A stretch of DNA of 64,000 nt from assembly GCF_037265215.1 (NCBI RefSeq), contig NZ_CP147737.1:3566001-3630000 (forward strand). Reading direction: 5' to 3'. Below are positions 9,011 to 17,911 of the stretch, in pieces (within the stretch, counting starts at the first letter, position 1; each line of letters begins with the position of its first letter). The DNA is from Xenorhabdus griffiniae. GTDB taxonomy: Bacteria; Pseudomonadota; Gammaproteobacteria; Enterobacterales; Enterobacteriaceae. Made by a program: the position numbers and the translations under genes. Under the pieces are notes generated by a model. The model ran no database searches. It saw nothing but the letters and a program-made list of their open reading frames with translations, and had not been told where the DNA came from.

Positions 9011-9739
9011 TGCCCCACCGTACGGGAACTGCTGGATGAACAAGGGGAGATGGTCTGGGGCCAGCACCTGACCACCTGGGGCCACGCCGAAAAACGCGGC
9101 GGCGTGCCGTCTCATCACCCGGATCACCATGTTCAGTGTCACTTCCGGTTTTTAGGCCAGTATTTTGATGAGGAGTCGGGCCTTTTTTACAATCGGCACC
9201 GTTATTACTCGCCGGAGACTGCTCAGTACATATCGAGTGATCCCATCGGATTGCTGGGTGGATATAATCCTTATGGATACGTGCATAATCCGACTGGTTG
9301 GGTAGACCCGTTTGGGTTGGCTGGGGCACAGGGGAATAAAGGGGATTATCTTATAACGTATCGCGGAGATACACGAAGCTTCACTGAAATTTTTGAAAAA
9401 GGATTTGAGACACTTGGCCCAAGCAAAGATTTGCTTAAGCATGCATGGGATAATAAAAATCCTCCAAGTGATTTTGTCAGCACTACTCTTGTTCCGAAAG
9501 AAACCATTAAATTTGCGACAAAATATGGAGAAAAAAGTGGCTATATGTACACCATGAAAACTAACCATGGTATAGATGTAAATAAAGTTTTAGGCAAGGA
9601 TAGTCCTTATCCAACTGAAGTAGAGATTGCAATGCCTGGAGGTGTCAAATCTGAAGATATATTAGGTGCCAGAGCAGTTAATGCCGATGGAGAAATGTGG
9701 GACTATACTATTTTAAATCCAAAGAGGTATGGAAAATGA
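9011..9739 (+). CDS. Displaced Rhs C-terminus with ADP-ribosyltransferase toxin
   Basis: Homology to the end of the Rhs core starts abruptly at 9017 (equivalent to 6851) in an open frame from 9011. The first ATG is at 9050 (229 residues). The self-cleavage pair DPIG-(18)-DPFG is present. Numbering from that Met, the tip (91-229) is a cholera/LT-like ADP-ribosyltransferase: YRGD with Arg105, a helix, FVSTT at 142-146 (STS-like strand), YMYTMKT, then IDVNKVLG and TEVEIAMPGG with Glu190 and Glu192. These line up with the R, STS and ExE catalytic set of arginine-type transferases. Without the N-terminal shell it cannot be delivered in the usual way. It may be a silent cassette to be swapped onto the full-length rhs, or be expressed from a cryptic start. 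A related Rhs ART from Photorhabdus is known to modify 23S rRNA; the target here is unknown. Confidence 0.85.
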   Translation, partial: CPTVRELLDEQGEMVWGQHLTTWGHAEKRGGVPSHHPDHHVQCHFRFLGQYFDEESGLFYNRHRYYSPETAQYISSDPIGLLGGYNPYGYVHNPTGWVDPFGLAGAQGNKGDYLITYRGDTRSFTEIFEKGFETLGPSKDLLKHAWDNKNPPSDFVSTTLVPKETIKFATKYGEKSGYMYTMKTNHGIDVNKVLGKDSPYPTEVEIAMPGGVKSEDILGARAVNADGEMWDYTILNPKRYGK

Positions 9740-10152
9740 CAGATGTCGATAAAAGAAAAATCAACATAATAATAAATGGGAAAAAAGAAGAAGCTGAATT
9801 ACATTTGATTACTTCTCCTGATAGGCATTGTTGTTTAAGAATATTTCATAATAACAATCAATTGGCAGAATCAAATGACACTGATTATTTTTCATGCCTT
9901 ATAGATTTAAGAAACCAATTAAAAGATATAGTTTTTCTTTGTAAAGGTGCAAAAATAAATGTATATCCATCGGCTATGTCGAGGGATATGTCAGATGGAA
10001 TAGTGGCTTATGAAAATACATTAGGTCAACATGCCTCATCTGAAGATACGGTTCATATATTTTATTTTGAAGATCAAGATGTTGATGTTACTCCAGAAGA
10101 ACAAAGAGAATTCCATTTTAAATGGATTGAATCATTACGACAAAATAATTAA
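9736..10152 (+). CDS. Probable immunity protein for the ADP-ribosyltransferase
   Basis: 138 residues from an ATG overlapping the toxin stop (ATGA), with AAAGAGG as ribosome site, so translation is coupled to the toxin. Low G+C matches the toxin tip. The protein is acidic, soluble and without signal peptide, with a C-terminal DVTPEEQREFHFKWIESLRQ helix. The family is not recognised; the immunity role is inferred from overlap and position before a terminator shared with unit 1. An upstream in-frame ATG at 9697 lies within the toxin gene and has no ribosome site. Confidence 0.75.
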   Translation: MTDVDKRKINIIINGKKEEAELHLITSPDRHCCLRIFHNNNQLAESNDTDYFSCLIDLRNQLKDIVFLCKGAKINVYPSAMSRDMSDGIVAYENTLGQHASSEDTVHIFYFEDQDVDVTPEEQREFHFKWIESLRQNN

Positions 10153-10169
10153 TTTATGAGTTTAGAGAA

Positions 10170-10210
10170 AGCCGGAAAGATCCCCGTGATCTTCCGGCTT
10201 TCTTCTTTTT
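10170..10210 (+). terminator. Terminator after ART toxin-immunity unit
   Basis: Near-identical to the one at 8133: AGCCGGAAAGATC / GATCTTCCGGCTT with a pyrimidine tail. It again lies between an immunity gene and a minus-strand symE-like sequence. Confidence 0.9.
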
Positions 10211-10232
10211 AAGAGCGGTTTACCCCCTGCCC

Positions 10233-10450
10233 TTAGCGGCTTTTGTCGCCGCCAAGCAGTTCCCGCATCTTGAGCTTAATCTCACTGAGCTGGTCTTGCT
10301 GGCGCTGGTACTATTGCTTAATGGTGCGGGTGTCTCGCTGTCAGGGATGAGCACCAGACAGCCGTCCATAATTTTAACGGTCAGTGTGCCGCCAATATCG
10401 AATCCAGCCTGTTTAAGCCATCTTCCCGCTAAATTTATCGCGGGTCCCTG
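10233..10450 (-). pseudogene. symE-like pseudogene
   Basis: Closely similar to the intact symE-like gene at 8197 over its 3' two thirds, including the GGTLTVKIMDGCLVLIP region and the tail ending in MRELLGG. An in-frame TAG at 10311-10313 replaces a coding position in the Lys-Gln-Tyr-Gln-rich helix, other small changes shift the frame in the middle, and similarity ends near 10450, so the N-terminal third is gone. It marks the right edge of the second cassette. Confidence 0.8.
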
Positions 10451-10761
10451 CCAAAAAGCGGAACACCGTGCCTCCGTCCCAACCTCGCTGCACTGGCTGC
10501 GCGCGGCTCGCAGTCGCTGTGCTCCTTGCTCGTTCCCGTGAAAAACCGCACAAAAACAGGCTATTCAGTTAATAACAAGGGAAAAGGGGCGCTATACTGC
10601 ATAACGGCTGACAGCGGAAACAGGGCAAAAGTACACCGGGCAAACAGGTTAAACAGCCCCAAAATGCCTATCGACGTTTTAGGTTCGCGGGGATGGGCGG
10701 AACAGGTAAAAAACGGCTCTTTAACAATCTGATAGTCAAGAAAAAAATCACTTAAAACAGT
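10451..10761. other. Unassigned region between toxin cassettes
   Basis: No convincing gene. A 68-codon open frame at 10526-10732 on the plus strand lacks a ribosome site and a recognisable family. The segment is more G+C-rich at its left (10450-10550) than the toxin genes around it and is probably a leftover of earlier insertions. Confidence 0.4.
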
Positions 10762-11254
10762 ATGACCGCACCGGAATCATCCCTAAGATCCGCTAGGGAT
10801 GCTGGAGCTTTTGAGACCTATTATCGTTCAATGTCTTTTGAACATTATGAACATTTGCTTCAGACAAGGCAGTTGAAACCAACTTCGGAAACATTTTTAT
10901 CCCCAACCTAAGGCTTTTCTGAAAGCTATACAGGTACACTTGTTCGTTTTGACTTAAATCCTGGTAAATAGGTTTTCATAATACTGAGAGTATCAGATGT
11001 TGGAGTTCCTTACCCCGCGCGCCGCGCGGGGTAAGGAACACTCCTATTATTTTGAAACGCCATTTACAACAAAAGTTCTGGAACAAATTGGAGTAAGAGA
11101 CACGTCCAAAATCACGATGAAGGAATATCCTGATGTGCCAGTAATTAGCAAAGGATGGAATAAATATAATGCTTATTTTAAAGCAGAAGGTGAACAAATA
11201 AATGTAGGACTTGGTAAAGGTAAAGCTCTAGATGTATTTAATGAAAATATATAA
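10762..11254 (+). pseudogene. Polymorphic toxin domain, broken by stop and palindromic insert
   Basis: Two halves of one toxin domain. The first (10762-10964) reads GAFETYYRSMSFEHYEHLLQ and continues to ETFLSPT, a TAA stop at 10909-10911 (one base from CAA, Gln), then YTGTLVRFDLNPG. The second (about 11066-11254) reads VLEQIGVRDTSK and ends with INVGLGKGKALDVFNENI. Between them sits a ~100-base palindromic element (10965-11065). Removing the element and the stop gives one continuous domain of about 130 residues. I recall similar tips in Rhs/polymorphic toxins but cannot name the activity. It is followed by a decayed immunity gene. Confidence 0.75.
10965..11065 (+). repeat. Palindromic repeat family B (MITE-like), copy 1
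   Basis: About 100 bases. It begins TAAATAGGTTTTCATAATAC, contains the inverted pair TTCCTTACCCCGCGCG / CGCGCGGGGTAAGGAA, and ends in TTTGAAACGCCATTTA. Two other copies occur at 12562 and 59415 (inverted). Here it splits a toxin reading frame, which shows that it moved or was inserted as a unit. Confidence 0.85.
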
Positions 11255-11294
11255 AAATTTGAAAGAATAAAAGATATAAAAAAGGTTGATTAAT

Positions 11295-11790
11295 ATGCAG
11301 AGTAAAAAAATAGAACTCATAGATTCATTTATGGGAAAAGAGATCGACAAAGAAACTCTTGTCCAACGGTATATCGATTTTTTTGGAAAAATAGATATTT
11401 GCCATGATATTGAATTATCAATAAAAAAAAGATGCTGATGCTATTGATAGTTTTCTATATTTGGCTGCAATCGTAGGATATGAATATAAATGCATTCACA
11501 TATTGAACGAATTAATATTAGCACAGTGGCATTATAAACACGAAGATTTAGCAAGGCTATTGCATAAATATAGAAAACCTTCTAGTGTTGATGCGTTATA
11601 TAAGGTATCAACATTTGAATTGGAATATCTAGATTTTGATGACAGTTATGCTTTAGCTGTAAAATGCATTTGGGGATTGGGTGATATAGGTACACCTGAA
11701 GCGCTGGAAAAGTTAAAAATACTTTCAATATCAGATAATAAAATAATTAAAGAAAATGCACTTAATCAATTGAAAAGATATTTAAAATAA
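11295..11790 (+). pseudogene. Immunity gene with frameshift
   Basis: The ATG at 11295 opens a frame reading SKKIELIDSFMGKEIDKETL, which stops soon after a run of eight A at about 11421-11431. A one-base shift there restores a frame to 11790 with DADAIDSFLYLAAIVGYEYK and a C-terminus of helical repeats (GDIGTPEALEKLKI, then IIKENALNQLKRYL) that resemble HEAT-like immunity proteins. It lies 40 bases after the decayed toxin and before a decayed copy of the cassette terminator. Slippage at the A-run could in principle rescue some full-length protein. Confidence 0.75.
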
Positions 11791-11811
11791 TCGGTGAGAT
11801 AGTCAAAATAA

Positions 11812-11844
11812 CAGCCGAAAAGGTTTCCATGATCTTCCGGTTTT
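11812..11844 (+). terminator. Decayed cassette terminator
   Basis: CAGCCGAAAAGGTTTCCATGATCTTCCGGTTTTG corresponds to the 8133 and 10170 terminators with several mismatches in the left arm. The right arm GATCTTCCGG is intact. It closes the third toxin-immunity unit. Confidence 0.6.
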
Positions 11845-11894
11845 GTTATATCCACCTTAACATAGCATAATAAATGACAATTAAGTAGCAAAAA

Positions 11895-12473
11895 ATGACC
11901 ATATTTACATATAAAAACAACCCAATAAAAGCATTTTACACTCCACAATCAGTTAGAGTATATCAGGCGTATTCTACTGTCATTGCTAACAGCGCCGTTA
12001 AAAATAACACTTTCGTTTCTCCACCTTTTAGTATGACGCGCATGACATGGATTAAACCCTCATTCTTATGGATGATGTATCGTTCTGGCTGGGGAATGAA
12101 AGATCGTGGTCAGGAACGTATTCTGGCTATTGATATCACGCATGAGGGATTTAGAGAAATTCTTCAACAAGGTGTTATTAGTCATTATGACCCTGATTTG
12201 TTTCATTCTCAGGAAGAATGGAAAAAAGAAGTTCAACAAAGTGATGTGGTTATTCAATGGGACCCTGAACGAGACATTAATTTAAATAAATTAGAACAGA
12301 GAACCATACAGATTGGTCTGCGTAATCAGGCTGTGGAACATTATGTCAACCAATGGATTATCAACATCGAGGATATAACGAGTAAAGCACATCGTATTCA
12401 TGAGTTGGTAAAAATGAATAAACTGGATATGGCTTACGATTTATTACCGGAAGAAAGAATTTATTTGGGATAA
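11895..12473 (+). CDS. DUF4291 domain protein
   Basis: 192 residues that match the DUF4291 family along their length: RVYQAYSTVIANSAV, then MTRMTWIKPSFLWMMYRSGW, RILAIDI, QWDPERD, and RTIQIGLRNQAVEHYVNQWI. The conserved WIKPSF.WM and QWDPERD blocks are intact and the length is usual, so this gene is probably functional, unlike its left neighbour. No function is known for the family. It stands alone between decayed cassette ends, with weak ribosome site (AAGTAGC) before the ATG. Confidence 0.85.
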   Translation: MTIFTYKNNPIKAFYTPQSVRVYQAYSTVIANSAVKNNTFVSPPFSMTRMTWIKPSFLWMMYRSGWGMKDRGQERILAIDITHEGFREILQQGVISHYDPDLFHSQEEWKKEVQQSDVVIQWDPERDINLNKLEQRTIQIGLRNQAVEHYVNQWIINIEDITSKAHRIHELVKMNKLDMAYDLLPEERIYLG

Positions 12474-12561
12474 TTCAGCATCTCATGTCAATAATCCAAA
12501 GGAAATAACATGACAATAGGATATCACCCCAGCAACCGTTCACCTTGAATAATTTAAAATA

Positions 12562-12663
12562 TAAATAGGTTTTCATAATACTGAGAGTATCAGATGTTGG
12601 GGTTCCTTACCCCGCGCGGCGCGTAGGGTAAGGAATACTCCTATCATTTTGAAACGCTATTTA
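12562..12663 (+). repeat. Palindromic repeat family B (MITE-like), copy 2
   Basis: Shares with copy 1 the left end AAATAGGTTTTCATAATACT, the inverted TTCCTTACCCCGCGCG arms and the right end TTTGAAACGCTATTTA. It lies between the DUF4291 gene and secA, in noncoding DNA. Confidence 0.85.
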
Positions 12664-12690
12664 TTCAGGGTGAAAAAAGAGAATTGATTA

Positions 12691-12767
12691 TATCAATCGC
12701 CTTTTAAGATGCGTCTTATATCTCCTCGCGCAGCGAGGAGATATAAACAATCACATTGATTTGCAAG
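12691..12767. repeat. Palindromic repeat family A, partial copy
   Basis: Reads ATCGCCTTTTAAGATGCGTC, an inner hairpin CTCCTCGCGCAGCGAGGAG, then ATTGATTTGCAAG. It resembles the inverted form of the copy at 47734 but lacks the outer end on one side. It is followed by a degenerate cassette-type terminator (12766-12804: GCCGGAATGATC / GATNATCCAGC). The 12474-12877 gap holds only these repeats and a 12-codon open frame at 12510. Confidence 0.7.
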
Positions 12768-12804
12768 CCGGAATGATCTCCATTATCATCCAGCTTTTGG
12801 TTTT
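12766..12804 (+). terminator. Orphan decayed cassette terminator
   Basis: GCCGGAATGATCTCC with partner ATTATCATCCAGC and a T-rich tail resemble the toxin-cassette terminator but contain several substitutions. No toxin or immunity gene precedes it, so it may be the trace of a fourth cassette. Confidence 0.4.
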
Positions 12805-12877
12805 CAATAAATTAACTCGTGCCAATAGTAACTGGATTCGCTATTGGCACGACTTTCTGCTGATAAACTTACTCTAC

Positions 12878-15586
12878 TTATAAACGACCGTGGCAATGCT
12901 TATATTTTTTGCCAGAACCACATGGGCAAGGATCATTGCGTCCAACTTTACGCTCTCCCGTCGCCATTTGAGCTTCGGCTTTTGACATCAACGCACCCTG
13001 TTCAACTTCATGGCTCAAATGTTGTTGTTTTGCCAAACGCTCAGCTTCTTCACGACGCTGCTGTTCAAGCGCCTCAACTTCTTCCGGCATTCTAACCTGA
13101 ACTTTACTCAAGGTACTGATCACTTCATATTTCAGTGATTCCAGCATATTGGCAAACATGGCAAAAGATTCGCGTTTATACTCCTGTTTTGGATCTTTTT
13201 GAGCGTAACCACGCAAGTGAATGCCCTGACGGAGGTAATCCATCGCCGCCAAATGCTCTTTCCACAATGTATCCAGGGTTTGCAACATGATGCCTTTTTC
13301 AAAGTTACGCATCATTTCTGCACCGACAATTTCTTCTTTTTGCTTATAAATTTCGATCGCGTTTTCAAGAATACGTTCACGCAATGTTTCTTCGTGCAGT
13401 TCAGGCTCTTTATCCAACCACTCTTTGATTGGCAAATTCAAATCGAAATCGTTGATTAAACGTTCTTGTAATCCTTCAATATCCCACATTTCTTCCAGTG
13501 ATTGCGGTGGAATATGAGCATCAATAGTTACCTTGAAGACATCTTCGCGGATGCTGGTGATAGTTTCACTGACATCGCTCACATCGAGCAAGTCGTTACG
13601 TTGAGCATAAATCGCCCGACGCTGATCGTTCGCAACATCATCATATTCCAGCAATTGTTTACGAATATCAAAGTTACGGCTCTCAACTTTACGCTGAGCA
13701 TTCGCAATCGCTTTAGTCACCCATGGGTGTTCGATCGCTTCTCCTGGCTGCATACCAAGTTTACGCATCATACCGGTCACACGATCGGAAGCAAAAATGC
13801 GCATCAAGGAATCTTCCATTGAGAGGTAGAAACGTGAAGAACCCGCATCCCCCTGACGGCCCGCACGACCACGTAACTGGTTGTCTATGCGGCGTGATTC
13901 ATGACGTTCCGTACCAATAATATGCAGGCCACCTGCTGCCAATACTGCATCATGACGCTCTTGCCATTCTGCCTTGATTTTATCAATCTGTGCTTCAGTT
14001 GGTTCTTCCAATTTAGCAATTTCCGCCTGCCAACTGCCCCCTAACATGATATCTGTACCACGTCCTGCCATGTTGGTTGCAATAGTCACTGTGCCAGCCT
14101 GACCAGCCTGCGCAATGATATCGGCTTCCAATGCGTGGAATTTTGCGTTCAGGACGTTATGTGCAATACCCGCTTTCGTTAATGCGTTAGACACAAGTTC
14201 CGATTTCTCAATCGAGATTGTCCCCACCAAAACAGGCTGACCACTGCTTGTCCGCGCTTTGATGTCTTCAATGATCGCCTCAATTTTTTCCGCTTCTGTC
14301 ATATAGACCAGATCCGGTAAATCCTGACGGATCATTGGGCGATTGGTTGGAATAACAATGGTATCTAATTTATAAATGGATCTGAATTCGAAGGCTTCCG
14401 TATCGGCTGTTCCTGTCATCCCTGCCAGTTTTTCGTATATACGGAAATAGTTCTGGAATGTGATTGAAGCCAGCGTCTGGTTTTCATTTTGAATCTCGAC
14501 ACCTTCTTTCGCTTCCACAGCCTGGTGCAAACCATCAGACCAACGACGCCCTTGCATGGTACGCCCAGTATGTTCATCAACGATGATAACCTCACCCTCT
14601 TTCACGATGTAATCAACATCGCGGGTAAACAAGGCGTGAGCGCGCAGAGCGGCCGTCACATGGTGCATCAGCATGATATTGGTTGGTGAATACAAAGATT
14701 CACCTTCATCCATCAATTTAGCATCCACCAATAACTCTTCAATCAATACCAGACCACGCTCTGTCAGGTTAACTTGACGTGTTTTTTCATCAACAGAGAA
14801 ATGTCCTTCTCCTTGGAAAGTATCTGAGTCCTCTTTTTCCTGACGAACCAGTTTCGGGATTAGCTTGTCTACTTTGATATAAAGCTCAGAGCTGTCTTCC
14901 GCAGGTCCTGAAATAATCAGTGGGGTACGGGCTTCGTCGATCAAAATCGAGTCAACTTCATCCACCAGCGCATAGTGCAATTTGCGTTGGACTCGTTCTT
15001 CTGGACTAAATGCCATATTGTCACGCAAATAGTCAAAGCCAAACTCATTATTAGTACCGTAAGTGATATCCGCAGCATAAGCTTCACGTTTTGCCGGTGA
15101 TGGCATACCCGGTAAGTTAATACCGACACTTAAGCCAAGGAATTCAAATAGTGGGCGGTTATTTTCAGCATCGCGCTGTGCCAGGTAATCGTTCACGGTA
15201 ACAATGTGGACACCTTTGCCACTGAGGGCATTAAGATAAGCTGGCAATGTTGCAGTCAGTGTCTTACCTTCACCCGTGCGCATCTCTGCTATGCAGCGTT
15301 CATTCAAGACCATCCCGCCCAATAACTGCACATCAAAGTGACGCATACCAAATACACGTTTACTGGCTTCACGCACAGTAGCAAACGCTGCTGGCAGAAT
15401 TTTATCCAGCGATTCTCCCTCTTTTAAACGGGTACGAAATTGCGCCGTTTTCGCTTTCAATTCTTCATCAGAGAGTTTTTCAAAGTCCGGTTCCATGCGG
15501 TTGATTTCATCAACTACTTTGCGTAAACGACGCAAGGTACGGTCATTACGGCTACCAAAAATTTTTGTCAGTAATTTAATCAGCAT
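12878..15586 (-). CDS. secA: Preprotein translocase ATPase SecA
   Basis: 902 residues, the motor of Sec protein export. Walker A MRTGEGKT is near residue 102, and the DEAD-type box [13 protein letters not shown] near 210. The helicase motifs [22 protein letters not shown] and GRAGRQGD follow. The C-terminal zinc finger [12 protein letters not shown] for SecB binding is intact. It lies 87 bases after secM and should be controlled by SecM-dependent arrest. In E. coli mutT follows; here the Rhs island does. Confidence 0.98.
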   Translation of the reverse strand: MLIKLLTKIFGSRNDRTLRRLRKVVDEINRMEPDFEKLSDEELKAKTAQFRTRLKEGESLDKILPAAFATVREASKRVFGMRHFDVQLLGGMVLNERCIAEMRTGEGKTLTATLPAYLNALSGKGVHIVTVNDYLAQRDAENNRPLFEFLGLSVGINLPGMPSPAKREAYAADITYGTNNEFGFDYLRDNMAFSPEERVQRKLHYALVDEVDSILIDEARTPLIISGPAEDSSELYIKVDKLIPKLVRQEKEDSDTFQGEGHFSVDEKTRQVNLTERGLVLIEELLVDAKLMDEGESLYSPTNIMLMHHVTAALRAHALFTRDVDYIVKEGEVIIVDEHTGRTMQGRRWSDGLHQAVEAKEGVEIQNENQTLASITFQNYFRIYEKLAGMTGTADTEAFEFRSIYKLDTIVIPTNRPMIRQDLPDLVYMTEAEKIEAIIEDIKARTSSGQPVLVGTISIEKSELVSNALTKAGIAHNVLNAKFHALEADIIAQAGQAGTVTIATNMAGRGTDIMLGGSWQAEIAKLEEPTEAQIDKIKAEWQERHDAVLAAGGLHIIGTERHESRRIDNQLRGRAGRQGDAGSSRFYLSMEDSLMRIFASDRVTGMMRKLGMQPGEAIEHPWVTKAIANAQRKVESRNFDIRKQLLEYDDVANDQRRAIYAQRNDLLDVSDVSETITSIREDVFKVTIDAHIPPQSLEEMWDIEGLQERLINDFDLNLPIKEWLDKEPELHEETLRERILENAIEIYKQKEEIVGAEMMRNFEKGIMLQTLDTLWKEHLAAMDYLRQGIHLRGYAQKDPKQEYKRESFAMFANMLESLKYEVISTLSKVQVRMPEEVEALEQQRREEAERLAKQQHLSHEVEQGALMSKAEAQMATGERKVGRNDPCPCGSGKKYKHCHGRL

Positions 15587-15673
15587 AATTAGTACATCTC
15601 AGATAGGGCTATGTTGTAGCCAATCAATCATTCCTTAAAAATTGCCTTATTAAACTTAAATAAGACAGCACGA

Positions 15674-16216
15674 TTAAAGCAAAAAGAGATGATTGGACGT
15701 TGGCCCTGCCCTAATTCCCTGAACTTTAGCGACCCAGAGAGCTGGAGTATGAGTAGCAGGAGCCATCGCAACATCTGAGACAATTTCTTCAAATGGCGTT
15801 GGTGCTTGTGTCAGCATGGCATACAACGTATCCAGCATAAGTCGTTGCATGGAGGGAGAAGAGATCCGGATACTTTCTTTTGCGCCTTCGTACTTAATCG
15901 GTTCTACAATCGAAAAAGCAAAAGAAAGTTGACGGATAACATTGCGAACGGCATGTTGCTGCCAATAATTTAAATAGTTAGCGGGTTGGCGCTGGACACT
16001 TTTTAATTGGAGTAAGTGTAATTTAAATAAGTGCTCAAAGGAGGAAAATGCCTGGTGGCGGCTTCCTTGGGCAGAAGAAGTATTTGTATGATGCAGGCTT
16101 TCTGCCACTCCAGCGAAAACAGTAGGAACACCAATTCCTGTAGCAACCATGCCCAGTAAAAGGTGAGACCAAAAATAACGCCTACCAAATTGTCGCCAAA
16201 GATTTAAAATACTCAT
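15674..16216 (-). CDS. secM: Secretion monitor SecM
   Basis: 180 residues with an N-terminal signal peptide (positively charged start, hydrophobic stretch to about VFAG at 36). The arrest sequence is near the C-terminus: W161, V162, then QGIRAGP at 166-172. SecM pauses its own translation through this motif, exposing the secA ribosome site when export is poor. Relative to E. coli FXXXXWIXXXXGIRAGP, the Phe is His156 and the Ile is Val162. The tail after the Pro is eight residues (TSNHLFLL) instead of four. The secM-secA operon order is conserved. Confidence 0.95.
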   Translation of the reverse strand: MSILNLWRQFGRRYFWSHLLLGMVATGIGVPTVFAGVAESLHHTNTSSAQGSRHQAFSSFEHLFKLHLLQLKSVQRQPANYLNYWQQHAVRNVIRQLSFAFSIVEPIKYEGAKESIRISSPSMQRLMLDTLYAMLTQAPTPFEEIVSDVAMAPATHTPALWVAKVQGIRAGPTSNHLFLL

Positions 16217-16253
16217 TAATCCTTCATTAATAAATACTGGAACTGCCTCTATT

Positions 16254-16790
16254 ATGCGAGATAGCCGCCCACAATCACTGGATAAGCTGTTTGAAGACGC
16301 GGCAACTGTCGGAAAAAGCCCACTTCAGATCATCCAACAACATGCCATCGCATTACTGAAACTCAACCGTGCCGTTCTCAGTTTGCTTCCTGCACAATTG
16401 CATCCATGGTGCAGGGTTGCTAATTATCGCAAACAAATTCTGGTACTGGAAGCAGGAAATGCCAGTTGGATGACCCGGCTGCGTTATGAAATTCCTGTCT
16501 TGCTGTCTACATTGAGAAGCGAAATTCTACCATCTTTATCTTCAATCGACATCAGGATTAACCCATCATTAATGGTTAAGCGTGATAATAATGAACAAAG
16601 ATTCTCAAAATCATCAACCAAAACATCCAGTAATGATAATCAGGAATTACCAAAGCGCCAGCTCAGTCATGAAAGTGCAAAAACATTAATGATGTTAGCT
16701 GAAAATAGCCCTGAAAAATTGAAAAAGAGACTAGAGCGGTTGGCTGCGCTGGCCGGAGAGGGTACCAGTACAGCCAAAAAGAAGCGTTAG
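16254..16790 (+). CDS. DUF721/DciA-like protein
   Basis: 178 residues. The N-terminal ~100 residues match DUF721 (LLKLNRAVLSLLPAQLHPWC, then LVLEAGNASWMTRLRYEIP). This domain occurs in DciA, the replicative-helicase loader partner of many bacteria. Enterics usually use DnaC, and a DUF721 protein beside secM is typical of part of the order. The C-terminal half is basic and Ser-rich. It is divergent from secM, sharing a 37-base intergenic region. Role here unknown. Confidence 0.85.
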   Translation: MRDSRPQSLDKLFEDAATVGKSPLQIIQQHAIALLKLNRAVLSLLPAQLHPWCRVANYRKQILVLEAGNASWMTRLRYEIPVLLSTLRSEILPSLSSIDIRINPSLMVKRDNNEQRFSKSSTKTSSNDNQELPKRQLSHESAKTLMMLAENSPEKLKKRLERLAALAGEGTSTAKKKR

Positions 16791-16894
16791 CGCCGAATAA
16801 AAAACATCAGCGAAAGAAGCGTGATAGATAACATAACCCATTGGTGCATCATAGGAATGTTCTCAACATTCTTTATCAATACCCATGTCAGCCA

Positions 16895-17815
<921 letters not shown>

Positions 17816-17911
17816 TTATATCTCGCAATGTTACTTATCCCGCCAATCACTATAATGTATGACTGGCAGGATAGTTTAACACAAAAAGCGGAGAAACCAA
17901 TTTTTTAGCAA

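Noticed and set aside
8847..9329. Minus-strand frame of 160 codons across the Rhs fragment
   Set aside because: Antisense to the Rhs core end; a similar antisense frame exists at 6518 opposite the first core. No family likeness.
10526..10732. 68-codon plus-strand frame
   Set aside because: No ribosome site, no family, sits in mosaic DNA between cassettes.
12510..12548. 12-codon frame with AAAGGAA ribosome site after DUF4291
   Set aside because: Too short to support; could be the start of a gene cut by the family B repeat, but no downstream part is seen.
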